From positions 1 through 40,734 of the forward strand of contig CAYVTD010000029.1 in assembly GCA_964454445.1 (NCBI GenBank): a DNA stretch of 40,734 nucleotides. Direction: 5' to 3'. The notes beneath the pieces are model-generated. The model did not search any database. It was given only the letters and a program-made list of their open reading frames with translations, and was not told the origin of the DNA. This document shows positions 26,487 through 35,145 of this stretch, piece after piece. How positions within the stretch are numbered: the first letter of the stretch is position 1; each line of letters starts with the position of its first letter. Source of the stretch: CAYVTD01 sp964454445 (GTDB lineage Bacteria; Bacteroidota; Ignavibacteria; Kapaibacteriales; UBA2268). The translations under genes were made by a program, and so were the position numbers.

Positions 26487-26520
26487 AAACCGCATTCCTT
26501 TGGGGATGCGGTTTTTTTCT
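26487..26520 (+). terminator. Intrinsic terminator of the giant T9SS gene
   Basis: AAACCGCAT (26487-26495), 10-nt loop, ATGCGGTTT (26506-26514), then continuing T (26515-26518). It ends the transcript of the 1922-codon gene. Confidence 0.88.
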
Positions 26521-26656
26521 TATTTCAAAATTTCATACAAAACAATCAACTTATCTCATTAGAGCCTGAACTACAGTTATGGTTTCTTTTTGATTAACAT
26601 TAAAATTGATTGTTATTCGTTGAAATACAATGATGTGAAACGGAACAAAAATACCA

Positions 26657-27739
26657 ATGATTAAAAAAGTAATAACAGTGATCTTACTTATTGCAGGTTT
26701 TGCAACAGCTGCAAATAGCCAGTTGCCACGGAAACCACTCGCTGCATATCTTGCTGATTCACTATGGCATTTTATAGATTATTCAGGTAAGGATTTGTTC
26801 CCCCCGATGGAACTTATCGAAGTTTCTTCGTATAGTGATGGCTTATTCCGTGCTTTGAAAAAAACTGAGCATGGCAATAAATGGGTATTTATCAACGGAA
26901 AAGGTCAGATTGCCTTTCAACCGGATTGCGATATTGCTGGTAGCTTTCATCAGGGAAGAGCCATAATAATTTCTTTTACTGACAAAGCAAAAGAAAATCC
27001 CATCTATGGTTATATTGATCTTAGCGGCAAAGAAGTTATTGACAAGCAATACGACGATGCAACCGAATTTTCGGAGGGTTTGGCTTATGTTATGAAAAAA
27101 GACAAAAGAGGATACATCGATACAAGCGGAACTTTGATTTTTGAACTTCTCGAAGATATTATAGGTTACAGCTTTCAAAACGGAATAGCCCGCATCAGCA
27201 ATGAAAATTATTATTTCGGTTACATCGACAAAACTGGTCGGAAGATTATCGATTTAACTTTTGAGGAAACCAGCAATTTTTGCCCAAATTTAGCTCCGGC
27301 AAATGATAAAAACAAGATGGGATATATCAATAAAAAAGGGGAATTTGTGCTGCCTGCTATTTGGGACGATTGCCGCGAATTTAGTGAAGGGCTCGCTTTT
27401 GTTGGCGCTAACGACGATATTAACCGTCTAATGTGGTCAGTCATTGATACTGCTGGTATGAAATTAACTGAATACGAATTTACAAATGCAATTGATTATA
27501 GCGAAGGGCTTGCCGCTGTGGAAAAGAACTTAAAATGGGCGTTTATCGATAAAAATGGGTTTATGCCAATCGATTATACTTATGATTTTGCTGGAAAATT
27601 CAAAGATGGTCTGTCAACTGCCGGCATTAGGAGCGAAAAAAAGTTCGGATTTATCGATACAAGTGGTAAATTTGTTGTGATTCTGCCTGAAAATGTGAAA
27701 AGCATTACAGATTTGCGATTCAACACCAAAGCATTTTAA
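26657..27739 (+). CDS. Secreted WG-repeat protein
   Basis: 360 residues. A signal peptide (about 1-21, ...FATAANSQ) is followed by roughly nine WG (KWG) repeats of 35-40 residues. Each opens with a W/Y/F-x-[FY]-I-[DN]-x-x-G core: KWVFINGKGQ, YGYIDLSGK, RGYIDTSGT, FGYIDKTGR, MGYINKKGE, WSVIDTAGM, KWAFIDKNGF, FGFIDTSGK. Each is followed by a FSEGLA-type element. WG repeats are presumed protein- or ligand-binding beta structures; no enzymatic function is known. There is no T9SS tail, so it is probably periplasmic. It stands alone after the giant gene's terminator, and no close promoter match was found. Confidence 0.9.
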   Translation: MIKKVITVILLIAGFATAANSQLPRKPLAAYLADSLWHFIDYSGKDLFPPMELIEVSSYSDGLFRALKKTEHGNKWVFINGKGQIAFQPDCDIAGSFHQGRAIIISFTDKAKENPIYGYIDLSGKEVIDKQYDDATEFSEGLAYVMKKDKRGYIDTSGTLIFELLEDIIGYSFQNGIARISNENYYFGYIDKTGRKIIDLTFEETSNFCPNLAPANDKNKMGYINKKGEFVLPAIWDDCREFSEGLAFVGANDDINRLMWSVIDTAGMKLTEYEFTNAIDYSEGLAAVEKNLKWAFIDKNGFMPIDYTYDFAGKFKDGLSTAGIRSEKKFGFIDTSGKFVVILPENVKSITDLRFNTKAF

Positions 27740-27779
27740 TTTGATTTATCAATAGTTTCGTTAACTGATGATTAGCTGT

Positions 27780-28625
27780 TCAAAAGCCAAAATAATTAAC
27801 TAAAACAAGTAACAATATGCCTAATCCAATGCGATAATATATGAATAGAAATGTCGAATTTTTTCTCAGGAAATTTATTAAAAAAGCTATTGCTATATAA
27901 CCGGATATTCCTGAAACAAATGTTGCAATAATGATATTAAATAATTCTGCAGCTGTTATATAATCCAATGATTTGTAAAACTCATACAATCCGCTTGCAA
28001 AGATGGCAGGAATGCTTAAAAGAAAAGAAAATCTTGCCGCCGTTTCGCGTTTCATTCCAAGGAAAAGACCTGCTGTAATCGTCGTTCCACTTCTTGACGA
28101 ACCTGGTATTAAAGCCAAGCATTGTGCCAGACCAACTAGTATAGCATCCCATAAACTTATGTCTTTGATCTCTTTTGTAAAGTGCGCTATTCGCTCGGCA
28201 ATAGCCAAGACAATAGCAAGCGATATTAAACTAATAGCTATAACTGTAATGTCCTTAGTGAGATTTCCCTCAATAATCTTCTTTAAAATTAATCCTAATG
28301 TTGCTATTGGCAAACTCCCTGCAATGATAAACCACCCAAGCTTGGCAGTAGTAGATTGTGCCTTTAGATTTTTCCTTTTCGAACCGATATTCTCTGAAAA
28401 AAAAGATTTTACAATCTCGAAGATATCTTTTCGAAAATAAACAAGCACTGCTGCAAGTGTTCCAAGTTGTACCACAGCAATAAAAGCAGTCCATTGCTCA
28501 GGATTATTGGGGTTAATCAGCCCAAATAGCTTACCAAAAATTGTTAAATGGGCTGTTGATGATATTGGAATGAACTCTGTTAGCCCTTGGACTATACCGA
28601 GAATGATTGCTTCGATAATTGTCAT
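27780..28625 (-). CDS. uppP: Undecaprenyl-diphosphatase
   Basis: 281 residues, eight or so membrane helices. It removes a phosphate from undecaprenyl diphosphate at the inner membrane, recycling the carrier for peptidoglycan and surface polysaccharide. The two active-site motifs are intact: Glu17 in GLTEFIPISSTAH with Ser22, Ser23 and His26, and the PGSSRSG loop at 174-180 with its Arg. The segment FLGMKRETAARFSFLLSIP also fits. It is a monocistronic gene with its own predicted promoter (28654-28685), divergent from the TPR gene. The surface-polysaccharide and murG genes elsewhere in the window depend on its product. Confidence 0.97.
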   Translation of the reverse strand: MTIIEAIILGIVQGLTEFIPISSTAHLTIFGKLFGLINPNNPEQWTAFIAVVQLGTLAAVLVYFRKDIFEIVKSFFSENIGSKRKNLKAQSTTAKLGWFIIAGSLPIATLGLILKKIIEGNLTKDITVIAISLISLAIVLAIAERIAHFTKEIKDISLWDAILVGLAQCLALIPGSSRSGTTITAGLFLGMKRETAARFSFLLSIPAIFASGLYEFYKSLDYITAAELFNIIIATFVSGISGYIAIAFLINFLRKNSTFLFIYYRIGLGILLLVLVNYFGF

Positions 28626-28653
28626 AATTTTATAGAATTAATTTTGAAAGAAA

Positions 28654-28685
28654 CAAAATTAAGCAACTTAAGTTGAATATTTAAA
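28654..28685 (-). promoter_or_regulatory. Predicted promoter for uppP
   Basis: On the - strand TTTA (28682-28685), 20 nt, TAATTTTG (28654-28661), exact TAnnTTTG, 28 nt before the start codon. Confidence 0.55.
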
Positions 28686-28842
28686 AAAAATTCTGATTTT
28701 TCAATAAGCATTAAACAAAAGCGTTTCTTGAAAATATGTTTTTGGTTTTTTTGAGATGTTTTTCAATTGAAGTGTTATTCTAAAAGATAGATAATATATA
28801 AAAATTTATTGATCTCGAAATTAGTTTAATCGGATAAAAAGA

Positions 28843-30144
28843 ATGAGAAAGTTTGAAATGAAATTACTTGTAACAGCTATAATCTGTCTTTTTATATTGA
28901 GCTCAAATGTATTTTCACAAGCAGATGTCTGGTATGCCAAAGGGCAGCAATCTTTACAAAAAAAGGATTACGACAAAGCGATTGAGTTTTTTACACGTGC
29001 CATAGAAATCGATCGTGGATCGCATAAGTATTTTGACAAGCGAGGGCTTGCCTATCTATTTCATGAACGCTCTGCCGAGGCGATAGAAGATTTTTCAACA
29101 TCTTTGCAAATCGACTCCAATAATGCTGATGCTTACAACAACAGAGGTCTAGCTTTCGGGTTGCAAGGTGACTTGGACAGGGCTTTGTCTGATTTCAACA
29201 AGGCTATTTCCCTTGATCAAAATTTTGGACAAGCATATCTCAATCGGGGCAGTATATATATACAGTTTAAAAATAATGATTCTGCAATGAATGATTTTAC
29301 AAGAGCAATAAAACTCGAACCGCAAAATCCAGAGATATTTTATAATCGAGCAAGATTGAACTACACAATGGACAATTATCAAAAGGCAATTGATGATTTC
29401 TCAGAAGCTATAAAGCTTGGAATTAACATTGGAAAAATCTATTATAATCGCGGAAATGCTTATTTTAAATTGGAAAAATACACGCTGGCTATTAACGATT
29501 ACACAAAGGCTCTCGGTTTTGACAAAAATGATGTAGAAGCATTGAATAATCGGGCAATGGCTTATGATAAATCAGGTAATAAGAAAAAAGCCGAACAAGA
29601 CAGGAAAACACTATCCAAACTTAGCGGTGAAGTTCCACGATTCCTTCCTGTTGACTCATTAGAATTTAAAACATATACCGACAAAGAAGAGCGATTCTGG
29701 ATTGACCTGCCTGCAAGTTGGCATTCTCAGACTTTTACTGATAAAGAAATAACAGAATTGGTTGTTGCTCAAGAGGACCCAAATAAAGGACCTTTTGCAG
29801 TTGGAGTTCGCTTGGTATTTAATAAAACTATGAAAGAAAAATACGACACTCAAGGTATTGCTGAATTGATTGCTTTTTGGGAAGGGAGTAATCAGAAAAA
29901 TGCTGATGAGTATTACGACTATAGAATATACTCAAAAAAAACAATGGCTAGAGGCGATTATCGAGGTAGTTTGAATCTCGTGCATGTAAAAGTTACTTCC
30001 GAATCATATTTTATGCAGCTTTACGAGCTTGTGCTTGCATCGGAAAACAATCTGTTTTTCGCCTATTTCCAATGTCCACAGGTTCAGTTCGATTATTACA
30101 AACAAATCTTCGATAAAGCTATAAGCTCCTTTAAAATAAAATGA
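28843..30144 (+). CDS. Secreted TPR protein with C-terminal PsbP-like domain
   Basis: 433 residues. Signal peptide to about 26 (...SNVFSQ); an alternative ATG five codons later gives the same mature protein. Residues 28-260 hold about seven TPR repeats with the usual W/Y-x-x-x-G...A...A...DP spacing: QQSLQKKDYDKAIEFFTRAI, GLAFGLQGDLDRALSDFNKA, GNAYFKLEKYTLAINDYTKA. Residues about 273-433 form a separate alpha/beta domain (KEERFWIDLPASWHSQ...FDKAISSFKIK), which resembles PsbP/MOG1-type domains. It is probably a periplasmic scaffold. The TonB-receptor-like gene starts 34 nt downstream and may be co-transcribed. Confidence 0.87.
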   Translation: MRKFEMKLLVTAIICLFILSSNVFSQADVWYAKGQQSLQKKDYDKAIEFFTRAIEIDRGSHKYFDKRGLAYLFHERSAEAIEDFSTSLQIDSNNADAYNNRGLAFGLQGDLDRALSDFNKAISLDQNFGQAYLNRGSIYIQFKNNDSAMNDFTRAIKLEPQNPEIFYNRARLNYTMDNYQKAIDDFSEAIKLGINIGKIYYNRGNAYFKLEKYTLAINDYTKALGFDKNDVEALNNRAMAYDKSGNKKKAEQDRKTLSKLSGEVPRFLPVDSLEFKTYTDKEERFWIDLPASWHSQTFTDKEITELVVAQEDPNKGPFAVGVRLVFNKTMKEKYDTQGIAELIAFWEGSNQKNADEYYDYRIYSKKTMARGDYRGSLNLVHVKVTSESYFMQLYELVLASENNLFFAYFQCPQVQFDYYKQIFDKAISSFKIK

Positions 30145-30178
30145 TTAATACTTCAATTACGAATAGGAAAACAGTGCT

Positions 30179-32236
30179 TTGCTTAATTCACGACTGATTA
30201 TATTTACTATTCTCACTTTTTTTATTGTTAGCTCATTACAAGTGGGCAAGACATTTGCCTACACATCAACATCAATAGATTCTTCTGATTCATCGGCTTC
30301 CATAATTATTGTATCTGATTCTTTAAATAAAACAGCTATTGCATCTGATTCTTTAGATATAAAAAAAATATCCGATGATTCTGCGACTGTAAACAAAACT
30401 GCTCCGGCGGACAGCATTCTGCATAAACCACTTGGCAAACATGGCGCATTTTGCCTTCTTTCTGCAGATCCTTATAAAAAAATCGAAAAGCAAGATTTGT
30501 TATTTATGGATTACAGTGAGTTTTCAGATATTCTCGCTGAAAAAATCCCTGCATATCCTCTGAATCTTGGCTACTTCGGACAATACAACCATTTTTCAAT
30601 TTTCGGTGCAATGCCATCGGATATTTCCTTTCGATTCAACGGCCGTCCTCTCGACGATATGCTTTATCAGACAGTCAATCTCTCAGAATTAGAACCTGAA
30701 GCTTATGAAAACATCGAAGTTTTCACGGGCAGCGATGCAGTTATTTTTTCTGACAATGCCTCCGGAGCATTCATTAATCTTCAAGAAATCCGCTACGACA
30801 CAAAGTATCCTTATACAAAACTGTGGTACTCACAAGCAGGTTACGATTTTTTGGCTGCGGATATTATCTTTTCGCAAAACTTTACAAAAGACATGAATTT
30901 TAATTTTGGCATAAGAAGACAAACGGGAAAAGGAATGTTCGAGAATAACACTCTCGACGGCTGGAATGTCAGAGGAGGAATCCGATGGAATCCGACCGAT
31001 TTACTTAGTATATCACTGGTCGAAAACTTTACAAACCACTATACAGGGCTAAATGGTGGGGTTAATTACGATAAATCTGATGATTTATATGATCCTATCG
31101 TTGCTGAAGTATATTACACTAAATTAAACGATAGGGTTTGGAGCCACGATATAACGCTAAGTGGCAGCTTGTTGATGGGCGAGGATTCTTCTTCGGCGTT
31201 AAGCGGCTCTGCGTATTTTTCATATAATAACTGGGAGAAATACCGTTCGGAAGATATTCGTTTAGGAGATTATGATAGTATTGGTTCAATCAATTTTTTA
31301 TCGAGAGACTATGGTATTTCATTAAAATACGAGCAAAATTTCCTGGACTTTTTTACTCTAAGAGTTGGTGGAGACATCAATAATAATTTTTTAGAGGGTA
31401 GTTTATACTCCGACGAAGCAGATGCTGTAAAGCTTGGTGTATTTGCACATGGTACTATGAATTTAACCCATAATTTAAAGATTTCCGGGGGAATGAGGAT
31501 TAGCCAATTCAATGGAAAAACGTTGATTTCAGCAGGAGAAAAGGCAGTTGTGAAAATTTCTAATTTTATATTGACAGCCGATTTTTCACGGTCGCAAAGG
31601 ATACCCTCGGCTGCGGAAGGTTTTGATTTGAAAGAAGAAGAACATCTGTTGGCTCTCACTGAAATTAAATGGTACAAAGACCTGACAAACATTTCAATAG
31701 CTGTTTTTGCAAGAAACATTAATTCCCCAATAATCAATGAATTAATCTTTAATGAGGCTGATTTGCCTATAAATACCATATCTAATAATGGTACAAGCAA
31801 GCAAATCTTTGGCGCAAATACTGAGATAAATACAGTTTTTTTTAAAAATATCAACTTGAGTTTGTTTGCACAAGTCTATAAAAGTAATACCGATGAAAAA
31901 GAAGATAAACGATTTCCATTGCTTTATGCCGGAGGCACTTGTTTCTACGAAATGAAGTTCGGGGCAAGCATTTTACGACTTGGAACAACGATTTACGTCA
32001 TCTCCGGTAAAAAAGGAATGCAATTCGTTCCACAAAAGCGAGTTTATGTAGATTATCAATATCAGAGTAATTTTAATTTTAATGGAGTAGAAGTATTTGC
32101 TCGGGCAAAACTTGGAGATGCTTATGTAAAGGTTGCTTATCAAAATGCCCTTGACAGAGGTTATTTTTTCGTTCCAATTTATCCTCAAATCGACGCAAAT
32201 TTTCGCTTGTCGTTTTCCTGGGCTTTTATGAATTAA
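30179..32236 (+). CDS. TonB-dependent-receptor-like outer-membrane protein
   Basis: 685 residues, starting from TTG at 30179. No ATG or GTG exists in frame between the upstream stop (30164) and the signal peptide MLNSRLIIFTILTFFIVSSL, and AGGAAAA lies at 30165-30171. After the signal comes a Ser/Asp-rich low-complexity stretch (40-80). A plug-like domain follows at about 120-205 (FRFNGRPLDD, EAYENIEVFTGSDAVIFSDNASGAFI). A barrel runs to 685 with many amphipathic strands and an aromatic end (FSWAFMN). No TonB box or carboxypeptidase-like domain is obvious, so it may not be TonB-driven. The ligand is unknown. It lies directly downstream of the TPR protein and ends 9 nt before the convergent methyltransferase stop. 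Confidence 0.8.
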   Translation: MLNSRLIIFTILTFFIVSSLQVGKTFAYTSTSIDSSDSSASIIIVSDSLNKTAIASDSLDIKKISDDSATVNKTAPADSILHKPLGKHGAFCLLSADPYKKIEKQDLLFMDYSEFSDILAEKIPAYPLNLGYFGQYNHFSIFGAMPSDISFRFNGRPLDDMLYQTVNLSELEPEAYENIEVFTGSDAVIFSDNASGAFINLQEIRYDTKYPYTKLWYSQAGYDFLAADIIFSQNFTKDMNFNFGIRRQTGKGMFENNTLDGWNVRGGIRWNPTDLLSISLVENFTNHYTGLNGGVNYDKSDDLYDPIVAEVYYTKLNDRVWSHDITLSGSLLMGEDSSSALSGSAYFSYNNWEKYRSEDIRLGDYDSIGSINFLSRDYGISLKYEQNFLDFFTLRVGGDINNNFLEGSLYSDEADAVKLGVFAHGTMNLTHNLKISGGMRISQFNGKTLISAGEKAVVKISNFILTADFSRSQRIPSAAEGFDLKEEEHLLALTEIKWYKDLTNISIAVFARNINSPIINELIFNEADLPINTISNNGTSKQIFGANTEINTVFFKNINLSLFAQVYKSNTDEKEDKRFPLLYAGGTCFYEMKFGASILRLGTTIYVISGKKGMQFVPQKRVYVDYQYQSNFNFNGVEVFARAKLGDAYVKVAYQNALDRGYFFVPIYPQIDANFRLSFSWAFMN

Positions 32237-32245
32237 AAAAGCATT

Positions 32246-32971
32246 TTATACTAGATTTTCCATAAAAATATATTTGTCGTCTTCCTTTTTAATCCAACTG
32301 TGCAGCCTTGCATTTTCTTTATCTATTAAGAAACAGAAGTTGTTACCCTGGCTTCCAAATACCATATTTAATACTTTGAAAAAAAAGTGAAAAGAAAAAC
32401 GAAGGAATCTTTTACCCTTGCCCTTAAAAATCTTTTTTCCAATATAACCTGACAAGAAGATATCGTGAAAATGAAACTCAGTTTCAAAATGAATCTTTGG
32501 AATATGCAAGGGATCATAAGAGCGAATCGTTTTATCTACTTCACGTTTTGTCCATCGATAAACATAATTTGGGATTGTTGTGTTGCAAACACCGCTACTT
32601 TGTCCACCTGCCACAGCATCAACTTCATATCTCAAGGAAATGCTGAAGCGAATTAATCGCCTCATCAACCAAGAATCTTGTGCTTCGAACACAATAACTC
32701 TTTTCTTGGCTGTCCGATACATTTCTGTTAATGCACGATGTGGAGAATAGCAATGATGCAAGCCGGCATGCACCAATACAACATCAAAAGATTCATTTTT
32801 ATAAGATAGATTTTCGGCATCTTGCTTTACATAATTGCATAAGCTTATATTATTACCGATAGTTTCATCGTACAAAGAAGAAATGGTGAAATTATTAAAT
32901 TGATGTTTCTCGAGAACCTTTTGATCAGTCATACCGCCGCAAACCACGAGAATATTGTCATTTTTGTCCAA
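32246..32971 (-). CDS. Class I SAM-dependent methyltransferase, 5' end uncertain
   Basis: About 241 residues from a TTG at 32969-32971 (AGGA five bases before). The protein begins almost directly at motif I: NILVVCGGMTDQKVLE, then an acidic YDETIG region, SFDVVLVHAGLHHCY (motif IV and the post-motif Leu-His-His), HRALTEMYRTAKKRVIVFEA and a C-terminal GNNFCFLID. The substrate is unknown. The frame continues upstream (FIQQDLL) into a TAA at 32990-32992, and beyond it in the same frame is MEIKASFMYRTLD from the ATG at 33029-33031. The gene therefore looks interrupted near its beginning by a nonsense codon, or started at a non-standard codon. It follows the SPOR gene on the same strand. Confidence 0.75.
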   Translation of the reverse strand: MDKNDNILVVCGGMTDQKVLEKHQFNNFTISSLYDETIGNNISLCNYVKQDAENLSYKNESFDVVLVHAGLHHCYSPHRALTEMYRTAKKRVIVFEAQDSWLMRRLIRFSISLRYEVDAVAGGQSSGVCNTTIPNYVYRWTKREVDKTIRSYDPLHIPKIHFETEFHFHDIFLSGYIGKKIFKGKGKRFLRFSFHFFFKVLNMVFGSQGNNFCFLIDKENARLHSWIKKEDDKYIFMENLV

Positions 32972-33064
32972 TAAATCCTGTTGAATGAATTAGTCGAGCG
33001 TTCGATACATAAAACTAGCTTTTATTTCCATTTTAAAGTTTTAATAACCTTTCATTGTTTTTAT

Positions 33065-33868
33065 CTATCTTTTAAAAATAATTGGACTGCAACGGCATTG
33101 GAGTTGAACGATTCTTTTTGCATGTTCGGCAGATTCAATCGATGTATATTCACCGATTACAACGGCATACATAGTTTGGGTGTCCACTGTTTTTTCCATT
33201 ACCTCAGTGTTCATTCTCATCTTGTAGAACCGATCTTTTTCTCGTTCTGCTGCCTCGCGAGTGCTGTATATTCCAACTTGCAGCCCATAAGACTCTTCAG
33301 CTTTGGGACTTTCTTTTTTCGGAGGGGTTTTGGTTTCTGTTTTTGGTTTTACTTCAGTTTTTTCTTTGGGAATTGCTTGTGGTTCCTTACTTTGTTTTGG
33401 TTTTATGTCTTGAGCTATATCAGTATTAATTTTGATATCTCTATGGTTATATATTCTTTGAGCGGTTGAAACGACATCGCTAGCCGGTGAGAGGAATTCG
33501 GAGTTTGGATAATTTTTTCTAAAATTGTTTAATTCGCGTTGCGCCGTTTCAATATCACCTTTAATAGCGTAATATTGTATCACCCGCCAATAAGCATCGT
33601 CAGCCCATTCGTTGTCGGATTGCTGTCGCACAATTCGTTGATAAATCTCCATTGCCTTCTCGCCATCTTCAATAACCGCGGCGTGCAACATCATAACACC
33701 AGGATTTCCCGGGTAATCAACGAGCAAATCAGGCAAAGCCATTTTTACTTCGTCAATACGCCCGGCAGCAAGCAATTGCATATAGGTTCTTACTTTTTCG
33801 TCTTGAGCCCTAACTTGATAGATTGAAGATCCCACTAATAAAAGAGCTAATAATACTATGATTCTCAT
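33065..33868 (-). CDS. SPOR-domain secreted protein with TPR-like N-terminal half
   Basis: 267 residues from the ATG at 33866-33868. GGGGGG just before it and the signal peptide MRIIVLLALLLVGSSIYQVRA favour this over the start 20 codons earlier. Residues 25-135 are helical TPR-like (EKAMEIYQRIVRQQSDNEWA, AQRELNNFRKNYPNSEFL). A Lys/Pro-rich linker occupies about 150-190. The final about 75 residues form a SPOR domain (YGLQVGIYSTREAAEREKD, AVVIGEYTSIESAEHAKRIV). SPOR domains bind denuded glycan strands at division sites, so the protein probably sits in the periplasm at the septum. It is divergent from murG, which also acts on peptidoglycan. Confidence 0.9.
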   Translation of the reverse strand: MRIIVLLALLLVGSSIYQVRAQDEKVRTYMQLLAAGRIDEVKMALPDLLVDYPGNPGVMMLHAAVIEDGEKAMEIYQRIVRQQSDNEWADDAYWRVIQYYAIKGDIETAQRELNNFRKNYPNSEFLSPASDVVSTAQRIYNHRDIKINTDIAQDIKPKQSKEPQAIPKEKTEVKPKTETKTPPKKESPKAEESYGLQVGIYSTREAAEREKDRFYKMRMNTEVMEKTVDTQTMYAVVIGEYTSIESAEHAKRIVQLQCRCSPIIFKR

Positions 33869-33925
33869 TATTCCCCCCGGAATGTTGATAATATCGACAT
33901 TTGAAATACCTTTTCTAATAAATAA

Positions 33926-33958
33926 CAAAATTAAGATTTATTTTTCAAATACGCAAAA
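33926..33958 (-). promoter_or_regulatory. Predicted promoter for the SPOR gene
   Basis: On the - strand TTTTG (33954-33958), 20 nt, TAATTTTG (33926-33933): both Bacteroidetes elements at canonical spacing, 57 nt before the start. Confidence 0.65.
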
Positions 33959-33964
33959 TTATGA

Positions 33965-33996
33965 TTTTATTTTATCGTGATAAATATATAATTTTG
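33965..33996 (+). promoter_or_regulatory. Predicted promoter for murG
   Basis: TTTT (33965-33968), 20 nt, TAATTTTG (33989-33996), 38 nt before the murG ATG. It is back-to-back with the SPOR promoter. Confidence 0.6.
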
Positions 33997-34034
33997 AGTA
34001 GAATAGCTTTAATAAAAATGGAAAGAAGAAAGTA

Positions 34035-35117
34035 ATGAAAATAATGATAGGCGCAGGTGGCACAGGTGGACACTTGTTTCCTGCTATGGCTGTTCTCGAG
34101 CAATTGGAAATATTGACGAACGGCAATTTAAAGGCGAGTTTTGTTGGTACACCCGATAGAATCGAATCACGTGTTGTACCAAGCAAAGGATATGATTTTA
34201 CGCCAATGCCAATTAGCGGCTTTGCTGGTATTTCCTTGAAATCGCTTGCATTGCCATTTAAGATAATGAAATCCATATCAATTTGTAAAAAGCTAATTAA
34301 AGAATTCAAGCCCGATGCTGTTCTCTGCACTGGAGCATACATCAGCTACCCAGCAGGTGCTGCGGCTTCGTCTATGAATGTTCCTCTTTTCTTAATGGAA
34401 TCGAATGTAAATCCTGGGAAAACTATTAAAGTATTATCTAAAAAAGCCACAAAAATCTTTACCAGTTTCGAAAAAACTAAAACGTTTTTCCCCCTCTTGC
34501 ATGAAAATATTGTTGAATTTACTGGAAATCCCGTAAGAAAAAATCTACTCGATTTGCCATCACAACAATCAGCAAGAAAATCTTTTCAGATTGACGAACA
34601 TAAAAGTACCGTTCTAATTTTTGGTGGAAGTCTTGGGGCAAGGTCAATCAATTCGGCTGTTGAAAAGAATTTCAATGCTATTAGCAATTCCAACTTGCAG
34701 TTTATTTGGCAGACTGGTAAAAGCTATAATTTAAATAAGAAAATGCCGCAAAACATTAAGAAATTTGAATTTATCGAGGATATGGCTTCAGCTTATGCAG
34801 CTGCCGACATTGTTGTATCGCGATCTGGTGCCACTTCTGTTGCTGAGATTTGTGTTTGTGGCAAACCTTCGATTCTAATCCCATTGCCGTCGGCATCAAA
34901 CAACGAGCAATATGAAAATGGATTAGCTCTCGAGCAGGCAAAAGCGACTTGGTTAATAAAAGACAGCGATGCAAGCGGGAATCTTTTCAATAAAATCTTC
35001 GATTTAGCTGCTAAACAGATCATTCGCGACGAAATGAGCAAAAATACTCTTAAACTTTCCAAGCCTGATGCAGCAAAGGTTTGTGCCGGGAAGATTTTGG
35101 ATTATTTAAATAAATAG
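34035..35117 (+). CDS. murG: UDP-GlcNAc:undecaprenyl-PP-MurNAc-pentapeptide GlcNAc transferase
   Basis: 360 residues, full length. MurG adds GlcNAc to lipid I, making lipid II on the inner face of the cytoplasmic membrane. The N-terminal domain begins MKIMIGAGGTGGHLFPA with the Gly-rich loop at 6-17. Other motifs are FVGTPDRIESRVVP and CTGAYISYPAGAAA. A second Gly-rich loop FGGSLGARSINSAV opens the C-terminal domain, followed by SRSGATSVAEICVCGKP and SASNNEQYENG, which bind UDP-GlcNAc. In most bacteria murG lies in the mur/ftsW/ftsQ cluster; here it is alone, with a divergent SPOR gene and a convergent ABC ATPase. Terminator not seen. Confidence 0.97.
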   Translation: MKIMIGAGGTGGHLFPAMAVLEQLEILTNGNLKASFVGTPDRIESRVVPSKGYDFTPMPISGFAGISLKSLALPFKIMKSISICKKLIKEFKPDAVLCTGAYISYPAGAAASSMNVPLFLMESNVNPGKTIKVLSKKATKIFTSFEKTKTFFPLLHENIVEFTGNPVRKNLLDLPSQQSARKSFQIDEHKSTVLIFGGSLGARSINSAVEKNFNAISNSNLQFIWQTGKSYNLNKKMPQNIKKFEFIEDMASAYAAADIVVSRSGATSVAEICVCGKPSILIPLPSASNNEQYENGLALEQAKATWLIKDSDASGNLFNKIFDLAAKQIIRDEMSKNTLKLSKPDAAKVCAGKILDYLNK

Positions 35118-35145
35118 TTGTCTTTTATATGCTTAACTAAATAAA

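Noticed and set aside
33869..33928. Longer start of the SPOR gene at 33928
   Set aside because: It would overlap the predicted -7 box and put 20 residues before a typical signal peptide; the ATG at 33868 has GGGGGG in front.
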